Made by a program: the position numbers and the translations under genes
Shown here: positions 36,030 through 43,840 of the stretch, piece after piece
Layout of the letters: each line of letters starts with the position of its first letter
Position numbering within the stretch: the stretch's first letter is position 1
The notes under the pieces: model-generated
Seen by the model: only the letters and a program-made list of their open reading frames with translations
Database searches by the model: none
Told to the model about the DNA's origin: nothing
From: Bacteroidota bacterium
GTDB taxonomy: Bacteria > Bacteroidota > Bacteroidia > Chitinophagales > Chitinophagaceae
DNA length: 64,000 nucleotides
Direction: 5' to 3'
NCBI GenBank assembly: GCA_018267725.1
Contig: JAFDXY010000027.1
Span: forward strand, 1 to 64,000

Positions 36030-36857
36030 ATGGCAACAAAAATATCAATACAAGGTTACGAGGGTAGCTTTCATCAAATGGCGGCCAGGCAATACTTTGG
36101 CAATAATGTAGAAGTTATACCCTGTGCTACTTTTAGAGAAGTAGTAAAAATTGCATCAAACAAAAAAGAAAGTAATGGCGGAATAATGGCTATAGAAAAT
36201 TCTATTGCCGGCAGCATTCTTCCTAATTATACTTTATTGCAAAAAGGAAATTTAAAAATTGCAGGAGAAGTTTATTTACCTATTAAACAACATCTATTAG
36301 TAAATCCGGGTGTAAAGTTTGAAGATATAAAAGAAGTACACTCGCATCCAATGGCTATACAACAGTGCATGGATTATTTAGATAAATTTAATTGGAAGTT
36401 AGTTGATACAGAAGATACTGCATTAAGTGCCAAACATATTCATCAACACAAAAGCAAACATATTGCAGCTATTGCGGGTAAATTGGCGGCAGAATTATTT
36501 AATCTTGAAATTGCTGCTGCAAATATTCATACACAAAAAAGCAACTATACACGCTTTTTAATTTTACAACGTAAAGAAGAAAATATTGTAGAAGAAAATG
36601 CAAACAAAGCATCAATTAATTTTCAAACAAATCATACCAAAGGTAGTTTAGCAAAAGTACTTAGTAAAATTGCCGAAGAAAATATTAACCTAAGTAAACT
36701 GCAAAGCATGCCAATTGCAGGAACAAATTTTAAATATAGTTTTCATGCCGATTTAGAGTTTACAAATATTCAGCATTATAATAAAGCAATTAGTAAAATT
36801 CAATCATTAACAGAAGCATTAACGGTATTTGGTATTTATAAAAATGGTAATGTATAG
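36030..36857 (+). CDS. pheA: prephenate dehydratase
   Basis: Converts prephenate to phenylpyruvate on the way to phenylalanine. The 275-residue protein is the monofunctional form: catalytic domain with IQGYEGSFHQMAARQYFG, NGGIMAIENSIAGSI and YTRFLILQR; then a C-terminal ACT domain (INFQTNHTKGSLAKVLSKI, LSKLQSMPI) that usually binds Phe for feedback inhibition. The usual chorismate mutase fusion of E. coli PheA is absent; that activity is fused to DAHP synthase at 41649. It is the first gene after the Phe/Tyr attenuator. Confidence 0.95.
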   Translation: MATKISIQGYEGSFHQMAARQYFGNNVEVIPCATFREVVKIASNKKESNGGIMAIENSIAGSILPNYTLLQKGNLKIAGEVYLPIKQHLLVNPGVKFEDIKEVHSHPMAIQQCMDYLDKFNWKLVDTEDTALSAKHIHQHKSKHIAAIAGKLAAELFNLEIAAANIHTQKSNYTRFLILQRKEENIVEENANKASINFQTNHTKGSLAKVLSKIAEENINLSKLQSMPIAGTNFKYSFHADLEFTNIQHYNKAISKIQSLTEALTVFGIYKNGNV

Positions 36858-36906
36858 ACACCCTAAATTTCCCCAAAGGCGGAACTAAAAATTTAAATCA
36901 AAAAAA

Positions 36907-38106
36907 ATGAGTAATGATAAAATAGATAATGAAATTAAAGCCTCCCCTTTGGGGAGGTTTGGCGGGGCTAAACGCTTAGAAGGTATTGGCGAATATTATT
37001 TTTCTCAAAAACTAAGAGAAATTGATGAGCTCAATAAACAAGGGAAAAATATTATTAATCTCGGAATTGGCAGCCCCGATTTACCACCGCACCCAGATGT
37101 TATAAAAGTATTGCAAGAAGAAAGTGTAAAACCAAATGTTCATGCATATCAATCGTACAAAGGCTCTCCGGTTTTAAGAAATGCAATAAAAGATTGGTAC
37201 AGCAAATGGTATAACGTTGCATTAAATGCCGATACAGAAATATTGCCACTCATAGGAAGCAAAGAAGGCATTATGCATATTTGCATGACTTATTTAAATG
37301 ATGGCGATGAAGTATTGGTGCCTAATCCCGGTTATCCAACATATAGAAGTGCTGTAAAACTTGCAGGTGGAGTTTGTGTTGATTATAATTTGAATGAAAC
37401 AAATAATTATGCTCCCGATTTTGAAACATTGCAACAAACCAATTTAACCAAAGTAAAGTTGATGTTTGTAAATTATCCGCAAATGCCAACAGGGCAAAAT
37501 GCAAGCAATGAATTGTTTGAAAAAATTATTTTATTCGGAAAGAAAAATAATATTCTCATCATTCACGATAACCCTTACAGTTTTATTTTAAACGATGAAC
37601 CTAAAAGCTTACTATGTATTAATGGAGCAAAAGATATTGTGTTAGAATTAAATTCATTAAGTAAATCGTCTAACATGGCAGGTTGGCGAGTTGGTATGTT
37701 GTGTGGAGCAAAAGAAAGAATTGATGAAGTATTAAAGTTTAAAAGTAATATGGATAGCGGAATGTTTCTTCCTCTACAATTGGCTGCTGCAAAGGCTTTA
37801 AGCTTAGATAAAAGTTGGTACAATGATGTAAATAAAATTTATAAAGAAAGAAGAAACAAAGTTTTTGAATTATTGAATTTGTTGAATTGTGAATATTCTA
37901 AACAACAAGTTGGCATGTTTGTGTGGGCAAAAATTCCTTCAAAATATAAAAACGGATATGAATTAAGCGATGAAATTCTATACAACTCAAACGTATTTAT
38001 TACACCCGGAGGAATTTTTGGAACAGAAGGAAATAATTATATAAGAATTAGTTTATGCGGAAGTATAGAAAGGTTTGAAGAAGCAATAAAGAGAATTAAA
38101 AATTGA
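36907..38106 (+). CDS. class I/II PLP aminotransferase, probably aromatic
   Basis: A 399-residue fold-type I aminotransferase: INLGIGSPDLPPHPDVIKVL, YQSYKGSPVLRNAI, PNPGYPTYRSAVKLAGG, HDNPYSFIL and the PLP Lys in LNSLSKSSNMAGWRVGML. Its place between pheA and tyrA suggests transamination of phenylpyruvate and 4-hydroxyphenylpyruvate. Homology alone would also allow aspartate or LL-diaminopimelate-type activity. Residues about 11-22 (KASPLGRFGGAK) are encoded by a GC-rich hairpin repeat. Confidence 0.9.
   Translation: MSNDKIDNEIKASPLGRFGGAKRLEGIGEYYFSQKLREIDELNKQGKNIINLGIGSPDLPPHPDVIKVLQEESVKPNVHAYQSYKGSPVLRNAIKDWYSKWYNVALNADTEILPLIGSKEGIMHICMTYLNDGDEVLVPNPGYPTYRSAVKLAGGVCVDYNLNETNNYAPDFETLQQTNLTKVKLMFVNYPQMPTGQNASNELFEKIILFGKKNNILIIHDNPYSFILNDEPKSLLCINGAKDIVLELNSLSKSSNMAGWRVGMLCGAKERIDEVLKFKSNMDSGMFLPLQLAAAKALSLDKSWYNDVNKIYKERRNKVFELLNLLNCEYSKQQVGMFVWAKIPSKYKNGYELSDEILYNSNVFITPGGIFGTEGNNYIRISLCGSIERFEEAIKRIKN
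36940..36969 (+). repeat. GC-rich hairpin repeat near the 5' end of the aminotransferase gene
   Basis: CCTCCCC (36941-36947), TTT, GGGGAGG (36951-36957) then TTTGGCGGGGC. A perfect 7-bp hairpin in an AT-rich genome. It is read in frame as ASPLGRFGGA. A weaker related stretch (CCCTAAATTTCCCCAAAGGC, 36861-36880) lies just upstream, between pheA and this gene, where such elements are normally found. Confidence 0.7.
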
Positions 38107-38125
38107 TAATTGATAATGAAGAATT

Positions 38126-38974
38126 ATGTTCAATAATATTACTATAGTTGGTGTTGGCTTAATTGGAGGATCATTTGCATTAGCAGTAAAAAATAAAAAA
38201 ATTGCTAAAAATGTAATTGGTGTTTGCAATAGCGAATCTACCAAACAAAAAATTTTAGAATTAAAATTGGTTGATGAAGTTTTGCCTTTAGAAGAAGCAA
38301 TTAAAAAAGCCGATTTAATTTATGTTGCTATTCCGGTTGATGCTACCATTATTGTTATGCAACAAATAATGAATTTGATTAACGATAAACAAATTGTTGT
38401 AGATGCAGGTTCTACCAAATTTGCTTTGTGTAGTGTATTAAATAATTATGTTAATAGAGAAAGATTTGTTGCAACACATCCTATGTGGGGAACAGAATAT
38501 AGTGGCCCCGAAGCCGCAGTGCATAACGCTTTTAGCGGAAGAGCTTGTGTAATATGCGAGAAAGAAAAAAGTAATAAAGAAGCAATTGAATTGGTTGAAA
38601 ATATTTACAAACAATTAGGAATGCATTTAGTGTATATGAATGCAGAAGCACATGATATTCATGCAGCGTATGTAAGTCATATTTCACATATTACATCTTT
38701 CGCGTTGGCAAATACAGTATTGGAAAAAGAAAAAGAAGAAGACGCCATTTTTGAATTAGCAGGTGGTGGTTTTGAAAGTACAGTGCGTTTGGCAAAAAGT
38801 AACCCTGCCATGTGGGCACCCATTTTTATGCAGAATAAAGAAAATGTGTTAGATGTTTTAAATGAACATATTTCTCAATTAAGAAAATTTAAAAGTGCAT
38901 TAGAAAAAGAGAACCTAGAATATTTAAATGAGTTGATGGAGAAGGCAAATAAAATTAAAAAAATAATTAAATAA
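38126..38974 (+). CDS. tyrA: prephenate dehydrogenase
   Basis: Oxidatively decarboxylates prephenate to 4-hydroxyphenylpyruvate for tyrosine. The NAD-binding motif VGVGLIGGSFALAVK is near residues 7-21. ATHPMWGTEYSGPEAA (about 117-132) is the family active-site region with its His, followed by AYVSHISHITSFALA. The length of 282 is typical of the monofunctional enzyme. It starts 19 bases after the aminotransferase, with an oligomeric repeat in the gap. It ends the Phe/Tyr branch operon. Confidence 0.94.
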   Translation: MFNNITIVGVGLIGGSFALAVKNKKIAKNVIGVCNSESTKQKILELKLVDEVLPLEEAIKKADLIYVAIPVDATIIVMQQIMNLINDKQIVVDAGSTKFALCSVLNNYVNRERFVATHPMWGTEYSGPEAAVHNAFSGRACVICEKEKSNKEAIELVENIYKQLGMHLVYMNAEAHDIHAAYVSHISHITSFALANTVLEKEKEEDAIFELAGGGFESTVRLAKSNPAMWAPIFMQNKENVLDVLNEHISQLRKFKSALEKENLEYLNELMEKANKIKKIIK

Positions 38975-38980
38975 AGTTAT

Positions 38981-39055
38981 AACGTCATTTCGAACGAAGT
39001 GAGAAATCTGTTTAATCATTTATTAAACAAATGTTTCACTTTGTTCAACATGGCA
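38981..39055. repeat. palindromic repeat element, copy 2
   Basis: AACGTCATTTCGAACGAAGT at 38981 is the near-identical intergenic partner of the purL copy. An inverted, diverged arm (TGTTTCACTTTGTTC) follows at about 39031-39045, with a central TTTAAT...ATTAAA stem, so the element is a long imperfect palindrome. It lies right after tyrA. Confidence 0.75.
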
Positions 39056-39080
39056 AATGTAAATTGATGAACAGCATTCA

Positions 39081-39119
39081 GAACGTACAAGTGTGCGACG
39101 CAACAGAAGTTAAATAGCT
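39081..39119. repeat. dispersed repeat, second copy of the etfB-etfA element
   Basis: GAACGTACAAGTGTGCGACG at 39081 and the following CAACAGAAGTTAAATAG match the reverse complement of 24652-24693 with a few mismatches. It lies between copy 2 of the palindromic element and the helicase promoter, so the 240-bp gap 38975-39214 is mostly repeats. Confidence 0.75.
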
Positions 39120-39183
39120 GTACTAAAGTTGGTTATCAAAATAGTTAAAACAAATAAAATGCAGGCAGGGAGCGTATTTAAGT

Positions 39184-39191
39184 TACCTTTG
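39184..39191 (+). promoter_or_regulatory. candidate -7 element of the helicase gene
   Basis: TACCTTTG matches TAnnTTTG, 23 bases before the ATG at 39215. No clear -33 TTTG is seen at the usual distance. Confidence 0.4.
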
Positions 39192-39214
39192 CCGCAAATT
39201 TTAAAAAATAAGAT

Positions 39215-40870
39215 ATGACATTTAGTGAGTTAGGCTTGGATGCGAATTTGATTAAAGCTACCGATGCGTTGGGGTTTGTGAACCCAACACCTATTCAAGA
39301 AAAAGCTATTCCTGTATTGCTTAGCGGTACAAAAGATTTAATTGGGTTGGCACAAACAGGCACAGGAAAAACAGCAGCATTTGGCTTGCCTTTATTGCAA
39401 TTGGTTGAAGCTGCACAAAAATATCCGCAAGCATTAGTGGTTTGCCCCACACGCGAATTGTGTTTGCAAATTGTTACCGAAATAGAACTATTTAAAAAGT
39501 TCTTACCAGGCATGCATGTGGTGGCTGTGTACGGCGGCACATCTATTGGTATGCAAATACGCGAGTTAAAACGCGGCGTTCAAATTGTTGTGGCTACACC
39601 AGGAAGATTGATTGATTTAATTGAAAGAAAAGCAATTAATCTTGAACAAATAAAATATGTAGTGTTAGATGAAGCAGATGAAATGCTGAATATGGGCTTT
39701 AAAGACGATATTGAATTTATTTTAGAAAACACTCCAAAACGCGAGGCAACATGGTTGTTTAGTGCTACCATGCCTCCCGAAATTCGCCGTGTTAGCAAAC
39801 GCTACATGAAAGAACCTTTTGAAGTTACAGTTGGCAAAATGAATACTGCCAACAAAAGTATCGATCATCAGTTTTATGTAGTAAATACTCACCACCGTTA
39901 CGAAGCATTAAAAAGATTAATTGATTTTAATCCTGGTATTTACGGTATCATTTTTACAAGAACAAAAATAGATGCACAAACTATTGCAGAAAAACTAACG
40001 CGTGATGGTTATGATATTGATGCGTTGCATGGAGATTTAACGCAACAACAACGCGATAAAGTGATGGGTGAATTTCGTGAAAAAACATTACAACTATTGG
40101 TAGCAACCGATGTGGCTGCCCGTGGTATTGATGTAAAAGAAATTACACACGTTATTAATTACGAATTGCCTGATGATACTGAAGTATATACACACCGAAG
40201 CGGCAGAACAGGTAGAGCAGGAAGTACAGGTGTATGTATGAGTATTGTTCACACAAAAGAAATATATAAATTAAGAAGCATAGAAAGAATTGTACAAAGC
40301 AAATTCAGTAAATTAGAAATTCCAAGTGGTAAAGATGTTTGCAGAAAACAATTTCATGCTTTTATGGATAAACTGTTGCAAACAGATATTTCTCATGGCG
40401 ATTATGAAACATACTTGCCCATGCTGCAAGAAAAATTTGCCAACGTAACAAAAGAAGAAGTACTTACAAGGCTTGCTGCAATGGAGTTTGATAGATTCTT
40501 AAAATATTATGAAAATGCAGGAGACTTAAATGTTAGAGAGCAACGTAAAGAAAGAAATTTTGCCGGAGATGGAAGAGACCAAGGCAGAACTCGTTCAAGA
40601 AGTAATCAACCTGTTAGATATAGTGATGGAGATACCGTACGATTATTTGTAAACCTTGGTACTAAAGATGGTTTTTATAAAGCAAGCTTTTTGCAATTCA
40701 TTTTAGATATGAGTGATTTAAGAAAAGAAGTATTAGGAAGAATTGATATGAAAGAAATGAATAGCTGGATTGAAATTGATAAAAAAGCTGCAAAGCAAAT
40801 GATTAGTGCAGTTGATGGAAAAAATTATCGTGGCAGAAGAATTAGAATGAATGATGCTAATAGCAGATAA
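39215..40870 (+). CDS. DEAD-box RNA helicase with DbpA RNA-binding domain
   Basis: A 551-residue ATP-dependent RNA helicase. Seen are the Q motif (FVNPTPIQEKAIP), Walker A AQTGTGKT (46-53), DEAD in VVLDEADEML, SAT in LFSATMPPE, and HRSGRTGRAGSTG. A linker with Arg/Gly is followed by a DbpA-type RNA-binding domain (VRLFVNLGTKDGFYKASFLQ to the end), which in DbpA/CsdA targets rRNA, suggesting ribosome assembly or cold adaptation. The last 30 bases of the gene are repeated exactly at 41537-41566 after a toxin-antitoxin pair. Confidence 0.94.
   Translation: MTFSELGLDANLIKATDALGFVNPTPIQEKAIPVLLSGTKDLIGLAQTGTGKTAAFGLPLLQLVEAAQKYPQALVVCPTRELCLQIVTEIELFKKFLPGMHVVAVYGGTSIGMQIRELKRGVQIVVATPGRLIDLIERKAINLEQIKYVVLDEADEMLNMGFKDDIEFILENTPKREATWLFSATMPPEIRRVSKRYMKEPFEVTVGKMNTANKSIDHQFYVVNTHHRYEALKRLIDFNPGIYGIIFTRTKIDAQTIAEKLTRDGYDIDALHGDLTQQQRDKVMGEFREKTLQLLVATDVAARGIDVKEITHVINYELPDDTEVYTHRSGRTGRAGSTGVCMSIVHTKEIYKLRSIERIVQSKFSKLEIPSGKDVCRKQFHAFMDKLLQTDISHGDYETYLPMLQEKFANVTKEEVLTRLAAMEFDRFLKYYENAGDLNVREQRKERNFAGDGRDQGRTRSRSNQPVRYSDGDTVRLFVNLGTKDGFYKASFLQFILDMSDLRKEVLGRIDMKEMNSWIEIDKKAAKQMISAVDGKNYRGRRIRMNDANSR
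40841..40870 (+). repeat. 30-bp direct repeat, left copy (helicase 3' end)
   Basis: Starts ATTAGAATGA, ends AGCAGATAA and includes the helicase stop codon. The right copy at 41537-41566 is identical over all 30 bases. Together they bracket the MNT/HEPN cassette of 666 bp. Confidence 0.95.
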
Positions 40871-40886
40871 TGTATAAACAATAATT

Positions 40887-41195
40887 ATGCAATCGGACAA
40901 TATTATAACTAAAAATTTATTGCAAATACAACAATTGATGCGTGACTATGGTGTTGAGAAAGCTTACGCTTTTGGCAGTGCTGTAAAAGGAACCATGCAT
41001 GAAAAAAGTGATGTTGATTTTGTTATAAAATTTCCTGATGATATGCACTATGAAACATATGCCGATAATTATTTTGCATTAGCTCACGCATTAGAAAATT
41101 TATTGCATAAAAATGTTGATTTGGTTGCAGAAAAAACTTTGCAAAACCCATATTTAATTCAAAGCATTAATAATCATAAAATGAAAGTATTATGA
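40887..41195 (+). CDS. mntA: MNT-domain antitoxin (minimal nucleotidyltransferase)
   Basis: A 102-residue nucleotidyltransferase-fold protein with a perfect GS-x10-DxD motif: G30-S31 and D42-V43-D44 (AFGSAVKGTMHEKSDVDF). In characterised MntA/HepT pairs, MntA transfers AMP to a tyrosine of the HEPN toxin and thereby silences it. It overlaps the HEPN gene by 4 bases (ATGA). The cassette lies in an unrelated region between a helicase and aromatic synthesis genes and is flanked by 30-bp direct repeats, indicating recent arrival. Confidence 0.9.
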   Translation: MQSDNIITKNLLQIQQLMRDYGVEKAYAFGSAVKGTMHEKSDVDFVIKFPDDMHYETYADNYFALAHALENLLHKNVDLVAEKTLQNPYLIQSINNHKMKVL

Positions 41196-41530
41196 TTTTA
41201 GAAGAAAAAAAATTATTGCTTGATATTAAAAACAGTATTCTTTCAATTGATGAACACCTAGAAAATAGAAGAATTTTTTCTGAATACAGCAATAATAAAA
41301 CAAAGAGAAGGGCTATAGAAAGAGAATTGGAGATTATTGGCGAAGCAATGAATAGATTATTAAAATTGAATGATAAAATATCTTTGAGTTATACAAGAAT
41401 GATTGTTGATTTACGAAATAGAATTATACATACTTATGATGCAATAGATGAAACAATTATTTGGAAAATAATAATGAAAGATATTCCCATACTGCAAAAT
41501 GAAATTGAATTATTGTTGAACGAAAAATGA
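41192..41530 (+). CDS. hepT: HepT-like HEPN ribonuclease toxin
   Basis: A 112-residue all-helical HEPN protein with the catalytic RX4HXY motif intact: R75, H80 and Y82 in DLRNRIIHTYD. R and H form the RNase site and Tyr82 is the residue that the MNT partner adenylylates in studied systems. The helix-turn IERELEIIGEAMNRLL before it is typical of the family. It is translationally coupled to the antitoxin. The right-hand direct repeat begins 7 bases after its stop. All catalytic residues being present argues for an active module. Confidence 0.9.
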   Translation: MILEEKKLLLDIKNSILSIDEHLENRRIFSEYSNNKTKRRAIERELEIIGEAMNRLLKLNDKISLSYTRMIVDLRNRIIHTYDAIDETIIWKIIMKDIPILQNEIELLLNEK

Positions 41531-41536
41531 ATAGGC

Positions 41537-41566
41537 ATTAGAATGAATGATGCTAATAGCAGATAA
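41537..41566 (+). repeat. 30-bp direct repeat, right copy
   Basis: Exact copy of the last 30 bases of the helicase gene (40841-40870), here without any coding context, 7 bases after the hepT stop codon. It looks like the restored end of the original site. Confidence 0.95.
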
Positions 41567-41648
41567 CTGTTAGCATTGTATTATAAACCAAAATCGTGTA
41601 ATGCTCTAGACCGTTTGGAGTCGTCTTTGCATGATAAAATTTAAAACA

Positions 41649-42743
41649 ATGGAAGCAACAATTGCTAAACCCTCAATTAAAGAGGTAACACAAAAAGCAT
41701 GGAACAAACGCCCCTTAATTATTTCAGGCCCATGTAGTGCCGAAACAGAAGAACAAGTTTTAACTACAGCCAAACAATTAGCCGAAACAGGAAAAGTTGA
41801 TGTAATGCGTGCAGGCATTTGGAAACCACGCACACGTCCCGGAAGTTTTGAAGGTATTGGTACAAAAGGTTTAGCATGGCTGCAAAAAGCAAGAGAAATT
41901 ACCAGCATTCCCTGGGCTGTTGAAGTAGCAACCGCCAAACAAGTAGAAGACGCTTTGCATTTTGATGTTGATGTTTTATGGATTGGTGCAAGAACAACTG
42001 TAAACCCTTTTAGTGTGCAAGAAGTAGCAGATGCATTGCGTGGTGTTGATGTTCCTGTGTTAATTAAAAACCCAATCAACCCCGATTTAGAATTATGGAT
42101 TGGTGCCGTTGAGCGTGTTGCAAAAGCAGGAGTAAAAAATATAGGTTTAATACATAGAGGTTTTTCTTCATACGGAAATACAGATTACCGCAATGCACCT
42201 ATGTGGCATTTGGCAATTGAAATGAAACGCAGACATCCGGAGTTAATGATGATTAACGATCCTTCACATATTGCAGGAAGAAGAGATGTTTTATTAGATG
42301 TTGCACAAAAAGCTATCGACTTAGATTTTGACGGATTAATTATTGAAAGTCATATTGATCCTGATAATGCATGGAGTGATGCAAAACAACAAATTACACC
42401 ACAACGTTTAGCCGAAATGCTTAACACAATTGTTTGGCGTAAAGAAGATATTAATAATGAAGAGTTACACAATAACATGGAAAAATTGCGTCAGCAAATC
42501 AATCATTTAGATGATGAGTTGTTGCAATTACTTGGACAAAGAATGAAAATAGCAGACAAGATAGGAACATATAAAAAAGAAAATAATATTACTATTTTAC
42601 AAACCAACCGTTGGAATGCTATTTTAGAAAGAGCTTATGTAAAAGGAGAGAAGCTTGGTTTAAGCAAAGAATTTATTACAAAATATTTTGATGCTGTACA
42701 CATGGAAAGTATCAATCATCAAAATAAAATTATGAATTCGTAA
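41649..42743 (+). CDS. bifunctional DAHP synthase / chorismate mutase
   Basis: Residues about 1-260 form a type I beta DAHP synthase, the entry step of the shikimate pathway (LIISGPCSAETEEQVL, RAGIWKPRTRPGSFEGIG, IGARTTVNPFSVQEV, MINDPSHIAGRRD, GLIIESHIDPDNAWSDA). The C-terminal 85 residues are an AroQ-type chorismate mutase (MEKLRQQINHLDDELLQLLG, then RMKIADKIGTYKKENN). This supplies the mutase that the short PheA and TyrA lack. The ATG at 41649 is preferred; 41631 would add six residues. aroB follows after a 77-bp repeat-filled gap. Confidence 0.94.
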   Translation: MEATIAKPSIKEVTQKAWNKRPLIISGPCSAETEEQVLTTAKQLAETGKVDVMRAGIWKPRTRPGSFEGIGTKGLAWLQKAREITSIPWAVEVATAKQVEDALHFDVDVLWIGARTTVNPFSVQEVADALRGVDVPVLIKNPINPDLELWIGAVERVAKAGVKNIGLIHRGFSSYGNTDYRNAPMWHLAIEMKRRHPELMMINDPSHIAGRRDVLLDVAQKAIDLDFDGLIIESHIDPDNAWSDAKQQITPQRLAEMLNTIVWRKEDINNEELHNNMEKLRQQINHLDDELLQLLGQRMKIADKIGTYKKENNITILQTNRWNAILERAYVKGEKLGLSKEFITKYFDAVHMESINHQNKIMNS

Positions 42744-42752
42744 CTCAGTTAA

Positions 42753-42820
42753 TAGTCAGCGGTTGAAAGTCCACAATCGTTGATTATTTTCTATTGACTG
42801 TGGACTATTGACTACGGACA
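42753..42820. repeat. oligomeric palindromic repeat before aroB
   Basis: AGTCCACA (42768-42775) and TGTGGACT (42799-42806) form an inverted repeat, and units like TGGACTATTGACTACGGACA give an iterated pattern. The same type of motif, ACTATGAACTATCAACTATC, is inside aroA at 44493-44525. It fills nearly all of the gap between the DAHPS-CM gene and aroB. Confidence 0.6.
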
Positions 42821-43840
42821 ATGACCAAACAAACGTTTAAATTTTCTTCTGCTTCAACAGATATTTATTTTGCTAATGGCATCAGTCATTTAAAAGAAAT
42901 TATTGATGTTAAACATGCTGTATTTATTACAGATGAAAATGTTTTTACAGCCCATGCAAAACGGTTTAAAAATTATAATACAATTGTTTTAAAAGCTGGA
43001 GAAGAGTATAAAGTTCAACAAACTGTTGATAGTATTATTGAACAATTAATAGCATTTGAAGCTGATAGAAAAACAATTTTAGTAGGCGTTGGCGGTGGCG
43101 TAATTACAGACCTTACAGGTTTTGTTGCTTCTATTTATATGCGTGGAATAAAATTTGGCTTTATTCCTACAACATTACTTGCTTTAGTAGATGCAAGCAT
43201 TGGCGGAAAAAACGGAATTGATATTGGCGTTTATAAAAATATTGTTGGTGTAACTAAGCAACCATTATTTATTCTGCACGATTTAATTTTCTTAAATTCA
43301 TTGCCTGAAACTGAATGGCAGAACGGCTTTGCAGAAATTATAAAACATGCTTGTATTAAAGATGCTGCTATGTTTAACAATTTGCAAAAGCATTCATTAA
43401 AATATTATAAAAGCAAGAAAAAAGAAATTTGCTCACTCATTCAACGCAATGCAATAATTAAATTAAAAATTGTTCAGCAAGATGAATTTGAACAAGCAGA
43501 TAGAAAACTTTTAAACTTTGGTCATACATTAGGTCATGCGTTAGAAAATCAGTATGAGTTATCCCATGGTCAGGCAATATCAATCGGTATGACTTATGCT
43601 TCTGAAATTTCAAAACAACTTTTAAACTTCAAACAAAAAAATAATGTTGTAAACGTATTAGAACAATATGGTTTACCAACTTATGCTTCGTTTAATAAAC
43701 AAAAAGTTTTTGATGTTTTAAAAATGGATAAGAAGCGTGAAAGAAAAGAAATGAATTTTATTTTATTAGAAAAAATAGGTAAAGGAACAATTAAACAAAT
43801 TCCTTTAAATCAATTAGAACAAATTATACAACTGTTGTGA
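42821..43840 (+). CDS. aroB: 3-dehydroquinate synthase
   Basis: Second shikimate-pathway enzyme, NAD- and metal-dependent. Seen are VGVGGGVITDLTGFVASIYMR (split: GGGVITDLTGF near 92-102), IPTTLLALVDASIGGKNGID, the metal-binding NGFAEIIKHACIKD and NFGHTLGHALE. The length of 339 is normal. Its stop overlaps the GTG start of aroA by 4 bases, so the two are translationally coupled. Confidence 0.96.
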   Translation: MTKQTFKFSSASTDIYFANGISHLKEIIDVKHAVFITDENVFTAHAKRFKNYNTIVLKAGEEYKVQQTVDSIIEQLIAFEADRKTILVGVGGGVITDLTGFVASIYMRGIKFGFIPTTLLALVDASIGGKNGIDIGVYKNIVGVTKQPLFILHDLIFLNSLPETEWQNGFAEIIKHACIKDAAMFNNLQKHSLKYYKSKKKEICSLIQRNAIIKLKIVQQDEFEQADRKLLNFGHTLGHALENQYELSHGQAISIGMTYASEISKQLLNFKQKNNVVNVLEQYGLPTYASFNKQKVFDVLKMDKKRERKEMNFILLEKIGKGTIKQIPLNQLEQIIQLL

